From contig OX359197.1 in assembly GCA_947172415.1 (NCBI GenBank), positions 5,829,673 to 5,893,672 of the forward strand: a stretch of 64,000 nucleotides of DNA, given 5' to 3'. Position numbers and translations under genes: made by a program. The stretch comes from Chondrosia reniformis. Its lineage: Eukaryota > Porifera > Demospongiae > Chondrillida > Chondrillidae. This document shows, piece by piece, positions 1-10,349 of the stretch. Within the stretch, counting starts at the first letter, position 1. The number at the start of each line of letters is the position of its first letter. The notes beneath the pieces are model-generated. The model made no database searches. It was not told the origin of the DNA and worked only from the letters and a program-made list of their open reading frames with translations.

Positions 1-1156
1 TTATTTTGGTACATACAGTGGAAACTCAATTAATCCCGTTTACTCAGTTATTCTTAATATTTTTGGCTTGATGGTGTTTCATAATCCAGTATTGGATATA
101 GTTGCATTAACCTCATCACGCACCCCAAACTCAACACCTAACCCATATTCATTTCCGATGCTCATTCTCAGCTCCATCAAAGTAGTGTTAGCAATTTTGT
201 ACTTAGTATCCATTTTATTTCTTGTTTCACGTTCTCAGTTTCCATTTGAGCGTGGTAGTATATCCTGGAGTAAACTACGTCGTGCCCTGCGTCGCTTTAG
301 GGAGAAGCATGCTTATGAAGGATCAGTGTTAGTGGGAACCACTTCAGTACTAATTCTCATCTTTGGATATGTAGTGGAAATTTCTTTCAATCTTTTGTCA
401 TTGGCTGGAAATAATAAGTGTTGTTGTGGAAGATATAATTATAAGCCTCAATATGCATATGTAATTCCTTACCATTGAGCTCTAGCTGGCTATAATAACA
501 GTCAAAGTAGAGGTATCAACATAGATACTGGTTTCATTAGATATGGCAGCCCTTACATTGCCATACCTGCTATTTCACTTCTGCTACTTCTCTTCTCCTC
601 TCTTGCACTTATATACTATCCTGCAATACAGAATGTGTTTTACTATGTCTGCAAGTGTAACTGTCCACGGCTGACTAAGCTAGACCCTGTCATTGATGTA
701 TTGCAAGGTGGATATAAACTAAGATTGAGGTTCTTTGCGGGCATTTATCTGTTTTACAGAATCTTGATTTGGTCTATTTGGGCTTTTGTGAGTGATGCTT
801 CAACAAGACAATTTATACTTACTTGTGTTATATCCATTATCTTACTGGTGCATTCAATCTTTCAACCATTTCGACAGAAAAGACACAACTACTTTGAATC
901 TCTCAACTTGCTTGCTATCATCTTGGCAAGCTTTGGAAGTAATGCTTTTACTGTGCGTGATAAAGTTGTTACTACCAAGCTTTTTCTTAATATTACATTT
1001 CTCACATTTCCAGGGATTCTTGTTATCTTCTACTACATCTATAAACTAGTAAGATGTACTTGCACAAGAAGGTGCTGCCCACCCAATGAACCGTCCCCAT
1101 GTAGCAGGTGGTGGAGTAGCATTAACTATTATGGCCAGTTGCAGGAACAAGATTAA
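1..1156 (+). pseudogene. Multi-pass membrane protein gene, copy A (5' cut by window, nonsense codon)
   Basis: The reading frame is open from base 2 and matches the C-terminal three quarters of the intact copies at 10350 and 17641. The 5' end lies outside the window. The frame is interrupted once, by TGA at 476-478, where the other copies read CGA (Arg) in the motif PYHRAL; the frame then stays open to the normal stop at 1156. A single C-to-T change therefore separates this copy from a coding one. It keeps the membrane segments, the Cys-rich loop (about 415-445) and the common tail ending QLQEQD. It is probably a recent pseudogene, unless the stop is read through or is an assembly or allelic variant. 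Confidence 0.8.
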
Positions 1157-1499
1157 AAACAATATTTAGTGATCAATTTAACTATTACAACATATACTCA
1201 GTTGAATTAGCTTGTATACATGCGTGTGTATATTAATTATTAAGTATATTCATCCTATACAGTCATACTATTTCATAAATAGAGTATTTATTCTAAAACT
1301 GATGCATTCCATGGTTGATGTACAAAAGTAAGAATAATATAATAACACATGTATACGTATGTCTGCTTATAGTACATAATAGATATTGTTCATCTTTTCT
1401 ACCAACTATAGCTAGCTATAGAATAAAAAATAGAATGTGAAGTTTACAGCCAAATAACTTTTAATATATACCGTACTTACAAATCCACCATTAGTCTAC
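1157..1499. other. Conserved spacer between membrane gene and kinase fragment
   Basis: This AT-rich stretch has no ORF of note. The same block recurs after copies B, C and E (from 5133, 11895 and 24988). It carries the 3' UTR of the + strand gene and the short gap to the - strand kinase tail. It was copied with the tandem unit. Confidence 0.6.
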
Positions 1500-2854
1500 T
1501 GATATTGATGGAGGGATTGCAACTTCTTCATGTACTTGCTTCTGATTATCAAGAGGCTTCTGATCTTCTGTTTCAGGATCCATTATGGGATTCTCCCCTT
1601 TAGGTTGAGGGGTTTCCCCTCTAGGCTGACTCTCATTAATATTGACTTGCTCTTGGGGCTGGTCATCTACAACCTGAGGATGACAATCTCCAGCCCGAGG
1701 CTGGTCTTCTGTTTGGGGTTGCTATCTCAACAATTGTTTACAGGTCATGTTAAAGAAAGAGATCTAGAAGGGGTCCATCTACACATTTATACAAATGATA
1801 TGCATAGTACACTCTCTATAGCTGAGTGCAAAACACAAGAAAATGAAGTTTCAGACCAAATTTGGGGAGAGCTACAGTACGTATACATATTAAATATATC
1901 TATAGCATAACTATACCTATTCCATAGACAACTACCAACAATAGTAACCGCTAGACAACACATAAAGAGTCAATAGTTTAGAGGAAATGAGGTTTAGTCA
2001 GCAGTTCCTCCCAGCTAACCTTTGCCTTTCTTGAACACTTGTCCCAACATAAACTGGCTAAATCTTTGAGCATAAAAGTGAGGATTACAGACAGACACAG
2101 TTGCCTACAGAGAATTTTATGTACAACATGACATGATTTCTCAATGATTCTTAATTTCTATGGTAATAAACAATATTCTTACTGAGATATGAATACAGGA
2201 ACCACTAATTCTCATACCTTGTCAGCATAAATAGACTTAAATGTGTGCTCCAATTTCTTCTTCAGTCTGTAACTTTGCAATATATCAATTATACCAACAA
2301 ATAATAAGACCCTCTTTCCGTCACTTGTTCGAGCAGGAATACCTCCTTCACTGTCTCAACAGAGAAAAGTAATTAGTATGATTACGCAGGTTAAGTAACT
2401 AAAGTACAAAAGTCTATATACGTACATATATGCACTAGATTTTGTAAAACTATTAAACCATGTCATGTACTGTATGTAATCAAAATGATAATATGATTAC
2501 AAGTAATCATTCTCAAATGTCACAAAGAGGTAGTAACATGCAAGAGGCAATTGCACTGTTTCTAGCATAATAAGCTGCTACCCATGTGTGGACTCATTTA
2601 ACACCAAGTCTTTAGCCTTTAATGTACTATTACTTCACCCGACACTTAACTGGCTAGAAGATTCGCTTACTTTTCCAACTCTTGTTGTTCCTCCTCTTCT
2701 TGTACCTCTTGTCTCCGACTTACAAACGGTCTTCTTGGAACAGTGTCACTTTTGCGGTACAAAATGGAGTAGGTGAAACGTCTCACTTTCCCCTGCTCTG
2801 CTCCGCCTGGCACTTGGGCTGCAGCTGATGGCTCCTGGATTACATTGGATGGCC
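1500..2854 (-). pseudogene. PIP5K 3' fragment A
   Basis: This fragment is homologous to the 3' half of the full kinase gene at 32358-36927. Reading on the - strand, it has part of the basic/Pro-rich exon 9 (about 2854-2668), exon 10 with the [17 protein letters not shown] activation-loop block (about 2350-2217), exon 11 (about 2110-2010), and a deleted last exon (about 1735-1500). Exon 12 and the first half of exon 13 are missing: the sequence jumps from the last exon straight into intron 11. Exon 9 is cut at its 5' side and joined to a dispersed repeat. No N-lobe or ATP-binding exons are present, so no active kinase can be made. It has the same short architecture as fragments B and E. Confidence 0.75.
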
Positions 2855-3507
2855 CATGTATATTAGATTTTTCATGTATATCCAGACACCTGTATACACG
2901 TATATACAGTGAAATCTGTCTAATGTGGTCAGCTTGGGGCCTGGCCTTATCAGAGATGGCTGCATTATAGAAAACATGACTTTGGCTGGGACTTTAAGAG
3001 CTGACTGTAATTTGGAGGTGACCATTGATACGAGTTCTACTGTAAGACATTTGTAATGTGATGGTTGGTCTTTTAAATGCTGGAATAGCTCGACCTGTCG
3101 TTCTGGTGTAGCGACAGGTAAAGAGAATATCAGATATTGTAACACAATAGTGCTCAATCAACAGTACAATTTTATTGTATATACAATTATAGTTGAGTGA
3201 CATTTTATATAGCTAAATAGCTTACTAATTTAAGAATAACATTTCTTAGTAAGTTACTAGCAGCTTCACTAAAGTAACTTTAACTATTATATTAATCCAA
3301 TGGTATATACGGTTCATATAGTAATATGTAACTCTTAAATTTTCCTCTATTCAGTCTGAGGGGTATACAATTCAGTTAGTAAAATAGCTAAGGAAGTAAT
3401 TAAATCTACATGACCTAGCTACTAAAGTTGCCATGAAGCATCATGATGACTTTTTAAGTGATTGTGAAACTGATTTCGGGCAAGGGATAATGAAAGTTTT
3501 TGCGCTA
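2855..3507. repeat. Dispersed repeat and spacer upstream of copy B
   Basis: From about 2907 this holds a repeat beginning TACAGTGAAAYCTGTCTAAT and running to about 3115. Relatives lie at 6756, 16995, 26734 and, diverged, in kinase intron 4 (35860-36050). The CAGT start next to TA resembles the end of a TA-targeting DNA transposon or MITE. The rest is AT-rich spacer shared by all units. Small - strand ORFs here are conserved only because the DNA was copied. Confidence 0.5.
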
Positions 3508-3579
3508 TACGGTATATGTCTATCACCATTTTGAACCGCAGTATGAACACTCTATTATACGTACCTCATCGCAAGAACA
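3508..3579 (+). promoter_or_regulatory. Conserved 5' block of membrane-gene copy B
   Basis: About 72 bases directly before the ATG are nearly identical in copies B, C, D and F (3508, 10285, 17569 and 28250 onward). They start with a TATA-like string, TATACGGTATATG. The block likely contains the core promoter and 5' UTR. Copy E has a different upstream sequence. Confidence 0.4.
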
Positions 3580-5132
3580 ATGAAGATGTTGTACCCTTCT
3601 AGAGCTTCATTTTCACTATGGACTGCCCTCGGGACGGTCGTCATTCTTACGTACGTCATTGGGTGTTCACATGCTGATGTGTATTCCCAATCGGATAATC
3701 CGAACTGTAGTGAAATGTGCAAAGACAACTGTACTCCTTGTCCTAATTATCCCACGACATATACGTGTCCGCGTGGATGTTTGGAACCTAACAGTAACAT
3801 TAAGTGGCCACCAGTAGAAACTGCTGTTTGGTACATCGTTGCTGATTTTCTTCCCCTACTGTTTGTTATTCCTATCACCTTATTATTCAACATTAATCTA
3901 GCCTTTGGACCTGATCACTGCCTAGTTTTCTCCTATCAGATACTGGGATGCTATGTTATATATCATTATTATGGTACAGGCCCATACAGTGGAAACCCAG
4001 TTAATCTCATTTACTCAGGTATTCTTAATATTTTTGGCTTTATGGTGTTTCATAATCCAGTATTAGAGGCAGTTACATTATCAAGTGCATTAACCTCATC
4101 ACGTACCCCAAACTCAACACCTGGCCCATATTCATTTCCAATGCTCATTCTCAGCTACATCAAAATACTGTTAGCAATCTTGTACTTTGTATCCATTTTG
4201 TTTCTTGTTTCACGTTCTCGGTTTCCATTTGAGCATGGTAGTGTATCCTGGAGTAAGCTACGTCGTGCCCTACGTCGCTTTAGGGAGAAGCATGCTTATG
4301 AAGGATCAGTGTTAGTGGGAACCACTTCAGTACTAATTCTCATCTTTGGATATGTAGTGGAAATTTCTTTCAATCTTTTGTCATTGGGTGGTAATAATGA
4401 GTGTACATGTAACTGTGGAAGTTCTTTTCATATACAGTAAATCCTTACCATCGAGCTCTAACTGGATATAATAACAGTCAAAGTATAGGTATCAACATAG
4501 CTACTGATTTCATTAGATATGGCAGCCCTCTTATTGCCATACCTGTTATTTCACTTCTGCTACTTCTCTTCTCCTCTCTTGCACTTATATACTATCCTGC
4601 AATACAGAATGTGTTTTACTATGTCTGCAAGTGTAACTGTCCACGGCTGACTAAGCTAGACCCTGTCATTGATGTATTGCAAGGTGGATATAAACTAAGA
4701 TTGAGGTTCTTTGCAGGCATTTATCTGTTATACAGAATCTTGATTTGGTCTATTTGGGCTTTTGTGAGTGATGCTTCAACAAGACAATTTACACTTACTT
4801 GTGTTATAACTGTGATCTTACTGGTGCATTCAATCTTTCAACCATTTCGACAGAAGAGACACAACTACTTTGAATCTCTCAACTTGCTTGCTATCATCTT
4901 GGCAAGCTTTGGAAGTAATGCTTATACTGTGAATGATAAAGTTGATATTACCAAGTCTATTCTTAATATTACATTTCTTGCATTTCCTGGGGCTCTTGTT
5001 ATCTTCTACTACATCTATAAACTAGTAAGATGTACTTGTACAAGAAGGTGCTGCCCGCCCAATGAACCGTCCCCATGTAGCAGGTGGTGGAGTAGCATTG
5101 ACTATTACGACCAGTTGCAGGAACAAGACTAA
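3580..5132 (+). pseudogene. Multi-pass membrane protein gene, copy B (frameshifted)
   Basis: The frame opens at the family start (MKMLYPSRASF) with a signal peptide, the Cys-rich stretch, and the membrane segments as far as residue 286. It stops at 4438-4440 and resumes in another frame (ORF from 4611) to the common end at 5132. Compared with copies C, D and F, the only lesion is five extra bases at 4435-4439 inside the Cys-rich loop. The truncated product would lack the C-terminal membrane segments. Apart from this the copy is about as well preserved as the intact ones, so the damage looks young. It shares an unusual loop (GTGPYSGNP) with copy F, so B and F are closest relatives. Confidence 0.85.
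4433..4439. other. TA-CAG-TA transposon excision footprint
   Basis: Copies C and F read CATATAAATCC at this place; copy B reads CATATACAGTAAATCC. A single TA has become TACAGTA. That is the form left when a Tc1/mariner-type element with CAG ends leaves and its TA target duplication is repaired. The assignment is inferred from pattern and comparison with sister copies. Confidence 0.6.
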
Positions 5133-5477
5133 AAACAATATTTAGTGATCAATTTAACTATTGCAACATTTACTCAGTTGAATTAGCTTGTATACATGCG
5201 TGTGTATATTAATTATTAAGTATATTCATCTTATACAGTCATACTATTTCAAAAATAGAGTATTTATTCTAAAACTGATGCATTCCATGGTTGATGTACA
5301 AAAGTAAGAATAATATAATAACACATGTATACGTATGTCTGCTTATAGTACATAATAGATATTGTTCATCTTTTCTACCAACTATAGCTAGCTATAGAAT
5401 AAAAAATAGAATGTGAAGTTTACAGCCAAATAACTTTTAACATATACCGTACTTACAAATCCACAATTAGTCTACTG

Positions 5478-6705
5478 ATATTGATGGAGGGATTGCAACT
5501 TCTTCATGTACTTGCTTCTGATTATCAAGAGGCTTCTGATCTTCTGTTTCAGGATCCATTATGGGATTCTCCCCTTTAGGTTGAGGGGTTTCCCCTCTAG
5601 GCTGACTCTCATTAATATTGACTTGCTCTTGGGGCTGGTCATCTCCAACCTGAGGATGACAATCTCCAACCCGAGGCTGGTCTTCTGTTTGGGGTTGCTA
5701 TCTCAACAATTGTTTACAGGTCATGTTAAAGAAAGAGATCTAGAAGGGGTCCATCTACACATTTATACAAATGATATGCATAGTACACTCTCTAGTGCAA
5801 AACACATAATGAAGTTTCAGACCACATTTGGGGAGAGCTATACGTATACATATTAAATATATCTACAGCACAACTGAACCTATTCCATAGACAACTACCA
5901 ACAATAGTAACCACTAGACGACACGTGCACATAAAGAGTCACTAGTTTAGAGGAAATGAGGTTTAATCAGCAGTTCCTCCCAGCTTACCTTTGCCTTTCT
6001 TGAACACTTGTCCCAACATAAACTGGCTAAATCTTTGAGCATAAAAGTGAGGATTACAGACAGACACAGTTGCCTACAGAGAATTTTATGTACAACATGA
6101 CATGATTTCTCAATGATTCTTAATTTCTATGGTAATAAACAATATTCTGACTGAGATATGAATACAGGAATCACTAATTCTCATACCTTGTCAGCATAAA
6201 TTAAATAGACTTAAATGTGTGCTCCAATTTCTTCTTCAGTCTGTAACTTTGCAATATATCAATTATACCAACAAATAATAAGACCCTCTTTCCGTCACTT
6301 GTTCGAGCAGGAATACCTCCTTCACTGTCTTGGCAGAGAAAAGTAATTAGTATGATTATGCAGGTTAAGTAACTAAAGTACAAAATTCTAGCATAGTAAG
6401 CAGCCAATATCAGCAGCGCTACCCATGTGTGGACTCATTTAACACCAAGTCTTTAGCCTTTAATGTACTATTACTTCACCTGACACTTAATTGGCTCTAC
6501 TGGCTAGAAGATTCGCTTACTTTTCCAACTCTTGTTGCTCCTCCTCTTCTTGTACCTCTTGTCTCCCACTTACAAACGGTCTTCTTGGAACAGTGTCACT
6601 TTTGCGGTACAAAATGGAGTAGGTGAAACGTCTCACTTTCCCCTGCTCTGCTCCGCCTGGCACTTGGGCTGCAGCTGATGGCTCCTGGATTACATTGGAT
6701 GGCCC
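5478..6705 (-). pseudogene. PIP5K 3' fragment B
   Basis: This has the same architecture as fragment A: partial exon 9 (about 6705-6520), exon 10 (about 6330-6190, encoding [16 protein letters not shown]), exon 11 (about 6080-5985) and the deleted last exon (about 5710-5478). The intron between exons 9 and 10 is shorter than in fragment A. The missing upstream exons rule out an active enzyme. It may be carried along passively by tandem duplication. Confidence 0.75.
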
Positions 6706-7390
6706 ATGTATATTAGATTTTTCATGTATATCCAGACACCTGTATACACGTATATACAGTGAAACCTGTCTAATGTGGTCAGCTTGGGGCCTGGCCTTAT
6801 CAGAGATGGCTGCATTATAGAAAACATGACTTTGGCTGGGACTTTAAGAGCTGACTGTAATTTGGAGGTGACCATTGATACGAGTTCTACTGTAAGACAT
6901 TTGTAATGTGATGGTTGGTCTTTTAAATGCTGGAATAGCCCGACCTGTCGTTCTGGTGTAGCGACAGGTAAAGAGAATATCAGATATTGCATCACAATAG
7001 TGCTCAATCAACAGTACAATTTTATTGTATATACAATTATAGTTGAGTTCATTATACGTACATTCCTTGACATTTTATATAGCTAAATAGCTTACTAATT
7101 TAAGAATAACATTTCTTAGTAAGTTACTAGCAGCTTCACTAAAGTAACTTTAACTATTATATTAATCCAATGGTATATACGGTTCATATAGTAATGTGTA
7201 ACTCTTTAATTTTCCTCTATTCAGTCTGAGGGGTATACAAGCCAGTTAGTAAAATAGCTAAGGAAGTAATTAAATCTACATAACCTACTTAGGAAAGCTA
7301 AAGTTGTCATGAAGCATCATGATGACTTTTTAAGTGATTGTGAAACTGATTTCGGGCAAGGGAGAATGAAAGTTTTCGCGCTATACGGTA
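6706..7390. repeat. Dispersed repeat and spacer, left flank of the pogo element
   Basis: It repeats 2855-3500 closely, including the CAGTGAAAC repeat (about 6756-6965). The spacer ends in GCGCTATACGGTA, the same string that precedes the conserved promoter block in copy D. This makes the transposon insertion point exact. Confidence 0.5.
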
Positions 7391-7850
7391 TAGAGTAATG
7401 TAGCCTAGGGTATTATGGGACACCTAAGGAATTGTCCTTCTATAGACTTAAAGAAAACATTTTATCGAAAGCTTTATTGTTGTTTAGGTACGGTCAGACA
7501 TCGTCTACAAAGGGCAGCTAAATTTGAGATTCCCGTTTCTACGTTATGAGCCTGCGAGGCAATTAATTGCGGGTATTTTCTCGGCCATTACCGGACATGG
7601 AGGCAGTCTTTGGACAGTGCGTAGGCAGTTATCGGACGGTCATAGTGGAGCCGCCCATCATCGTAAAGTTGTAAACTTTGTTTTATTTTCATGTTTATCA
7701 CAAAGCAACCAAATCCAAAATCAAAAATCAAACAAACAGGCTAAGCAAAAGGTTTGTACATGTCTGTATGTTAATCACAAAAATCACAAATAAACATATA
7801 TTCTTCTTCATGTACAAAAGCTTGCTCTGTGTCTGGTATATTACTGCATC

Positions 7851-9824
7851 TTATGTGTATCCACTGATGACATCTATCACACTGTATCCAAGGTAGTCCA
7901 CCATCTTTCTTCTCCTGTTTTCCGCATACAGGGCAAATTGCCAGAATTTTTTGACGGGCGCCTTCCAGCTAGTGAATTTCCTCATCTCTCTCTCCAACTG
8001 CTTTTGTACTTTTTGTGCTTCCTTCATTCTTTTCTCTTCCTCCTTTGATTTCTTTTTCATATCCCTTTGCCTTTTCCTTTCTTCCTTCAATTTTTCTTCT
8101 TGTCTTTTTTTATCCTCCTTTTCCCTCATCATACTTATAACTTCTTCTCCAGATAAGTGCTTTGGTAATGCCACAGTACATGCTTTCCTAGGCTTCACAT
8201 TGTTGGTTGATTTAGGTACCTCTAAGAGCCCATCTATAGTTGCTGCAGCCTGTTGCATGCATATGGTATTTGTAATATTGGCCAATGGTGGCTGCTGTAA
8301 GTTAGTGCCTTTTACCAACTTAAGCTTGACCCATGTTGTGTACAGTACATCATCTTTGAGATCGTACCCTTCCTCTAGCCGTCTTTTAAATTTGGTCAAT
8401 ATTTCTGGTTCCATTTGTGACTCAAGAGCCTTTAATGCCAATTCAGAGCTGTCAGCAGTTACTTTACACTCCTCAGCAGATGGAATATCAGGTGCAGATT
8501 CAACAGGGATTTGCAGAATGGGCTCAATAGGAACATTTACAGGTACAGACACAGTTGTAGATTCTTTGTAACTGCTTACAGATGGTGCTAACTTGCGTGG
8601 ATCTATTGCATCTTTGTTGCATAGATATGTACCACTTCTTTTGAAAGCATTGGTTATGGTACTCACTTTTATGGTGGAATCATATGCCTCTTTAAACACA
8701 GATGCAAAGGAACGTTTTTCTACACCTTTCTTGTGGTTGAGGTGATATGTTGCAACTGATGTCTTCCAATTCTGTTTAAGTGGTGCAAATAACCCAACAT
8801 CCAGGGGCTGTAAAATATGTGATGAATGGGGAGGGAGACAGAAGAGAAGAATTCCATTTTCATTGCAGAAAATTGAAGTATCTAGGTTGATGTGCGAAGT
8901 GTGGCCATCAAGTAGCAGGACAACTGGACACTGTGGCGGGATGCTCCTAGCAAAATGGTTGGTTAACCAACCATTAAAGAGCTCTTGTGTAATCCAACCA
9001 TTTGAAGACTTCCCGAAGTAAGACCCAGGAATGCCATTCTCTAATGGGTTATATGAAAACCTCTCTCCTGGAAATATGTGCATTGGTGGGATTGTTGCAC
9101 CTGCAGCATTGATGCAACACAATACGGTTATTTGTGATTTATTATTGCCTGTATAATCTTGTACAAGGTTTTTGCTCCTTTTGGTGCAACAATCTAATGG
9201 AAATGGATGCAGAGTTGTAACTAAAAGGATGAGATCGTGATTAATTAAACTTTCACTATATATACATACCTTACCAGGCTTGGGGTATAATGGAAACCCA
9301 CTTTCATCGCAGTTCCAGATCCTTACAGGCTTGTCCAGTATGTCATTCTTAAGCAACAATTGCTCGTACTCATTGAACCACTGATATATGGCTGCTGGTG
9401 TGCACGTATGAGCTCTAACTTCTTGAAGAGCTTGTGGATTCCTTGCTGAAATCTCTGGATGTCTTCTAAGAAATGTATACCACCAGTCTTTACCTGGTCT
9501 GTTGTCCTTGAATGGGTTAGGCCGTCCTGTGGTGTCCATTATCTTCCTAACCATTTCTATTAACTGCTGCCTTGTCTGGCCATATCCAATGGCAGCCATT
9601 TCAATACACCACTGTATCAATTTGTGTTCCTCTTCAGCTGTCAGGATGGTGGCTGGTCCTGGACGTCTGTCTATATCAGTATTTGTAGATGTATAGGCCT
9701 GCAAGGTGCTCTTTGGGATGTTGTACAGTAATGCAGCCTGTCGAATGCTGTTTGAACCATTCTGTACACTTTCAATAGCCCTTTCTAAGTCTTCTTTCTT
9801 CCATTGCTTCCTTTTTAATGCCAT
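7851..9824 (-). CDS. pogo/Tigger-like DDE transposase
   Basis: The predicted protein has 657 residues. The N-terminus is a psq-type helix-turn-helix (WKKEDLERAIESVQNGSNSI) followed by a CENP-B-type DNA-binding domain (about 60-140). The DDE domain shows NCDESGFPLYP (first Asp), VVLLLDGHTSH (second Asp) and PPHSSHILQPLDVGLF (third acidic position). A Lys/Glu-rich coiled coil lies near the C-terminus. About 36 extra residues after PKPGK are bounded by GT and AG, so a cryptic intron is possible, but removing it does not give a clean frame. After an A6 run (T6 at 7947-7952 on +) the frame leaves a PHD-type finger; in the -1 frame it continues as ICPVCGKQE, CDRCHQWIHIRC and CDFCD to a stop at 7771. 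The element may be only slightly decayed. Confidence 0.9.
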   Translation of the reverse strand: MALKRKQWKKEDLERAIESVQNGSNSIRQAALLYNIPKSTLQAYTSTNTDIDRRPGPATILTAEEEHKLIQWCIEMAAIGYGQTRQQLIEMVRKIMDTTGRPNPFKDNRPGKDWWYTFLRRHPEISARNPQALQEVRAHTCTPAAIYQWFNEYEQLLLKNDILDKPVRIWNCDESGFPLYPKPGKVCIYSESLINHDLILLVTTLHPFPLDCCTKRSKNLVQDYTGNNKSQITVLCCINAAGATIPPMHIFPGERFSYNPLENGIPGSYFGKSSNGWITQELFNGWLTNHFARSIPPQCPVVLLLDGHTSHINLDTSIFCNENGILLFCLPPHSSHILQPLDVGLFAPLKQNWKTSVATYHLNHKKGVEKRSFASVFKEAYDSTIKVSTITNAFKRSGTYLCNKDAIDPRKLAPSVSSYKESTTVSVPVNVPIEPILQIPVESAPDIPSAEECKVTADSSELALKALESQMEPEILTKFKRRLEEGYDLKDDVLYTTWVKLKLVKGTNLQQPPLANITNTICMQQAAATIDGLLEVPKSTNNVKPRKACTVALPKHLSGEEVISMMREKEDKKRQEEKLKEERKRQRDMKKKSKEEEKRMKEAQKVQKQLEREMRKFTSWKAPVKKFWQFALYAENRRRKMVDYLGYSVIDVISGYT

Positions 9825-10284
9825 TTCACAAATCTGTAGTAATATATGAGTGTCCAGTAATTACCTCAGAGGTGACCAATAATTGCCTCATACATGTATT
9901 GAAAACAAGTATTACTTATTCTTCATTTCTATGGAATACATGCAACAATTACATTAGCTTTGAAACGAGCATGTTTTAAGCTTTAAAATGATATATAGTT
10001 TAATACAATTTGCAATATCTTTAGGTGAGTAGCAACACTTTAAATTATGTCTTTTCTTAGCTCAGGAAGTAAAGCTGAAGACATAAATCAGAGAGCTGGA
10101 GAAGAATGCCCCTGCCTACCTCCACATTAATTGTTTATGTTTGAAATTCAGTTTATTTATAGATGCTGCTCAGATGATCCTTTACAAAAGTTTTTGAATT
10201 TCCCGCTAATTTACTGATGACGCATGAGCAATCATTACGTAATGTCCGGTAATGGCCGCCGTCCCGTAATACCCAACATTACTC
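9825..10284. other. Transposon 5' non-coding end
   Basis: This is the region between the transposase start and the right terminal repeat. I see no ORF; it presumably carries the transposase promoter. Confidence 0.5.
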
Positions 10285-10349
10285 TATGTCTATCACCATT
10301 TTGAACCGCAGTATGAACACTCTATTATACGTACCTCATCGCAAGAACA

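Larger units (their letters stand above)
7393..10284 (-). mobile_element. pogo/Tigger-like DNA transposon, nearly complete
   Basis: The 2892-bp insertion is flanked by a TA target duplication (7391-7392 and 10285-10286); uninterrupted sister units have a single TA there (CGGTATATGTC). The ends form imperfect terminal inverted repeats: left GAGTAATGTAGCCTAGGGTA, right (reverse complement) GAGTAATGTTGGGTATTACG, followed by GGGAC on both. Its only gene is the transposase on the - strand. The right end lies 65 bp before the ATG of membrane gene C, so it separates that gene from its ancestral upstream DNA. A TA duplication, CENP-B-type HTH and DDE domain together place it in Tc1-mariner/pogo. Confidence 0.9.

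Noticed and set aside
2840..3157. Conserved 105-residue - strand ORF, also at 6690-7007 and 26668-26985
   Set aside because: It crosses the kinase exon 9 breakpoint into the dispersed repeat; conservation reflects duplication of the DNA, with no domain or splice context.
7951..8571. + strand 206-residue ORF inside the transposon
   Set aside because: Antisense of the Lys/Glu-rich transposase tail; Phe/Ser-rich composition is typical of such shadows.
9180..9300. Intron in the transposase after PKPGK
   Set aside because: GT and AG bounds exist, but removal shifts the frame; left as an unexplained extra segment.
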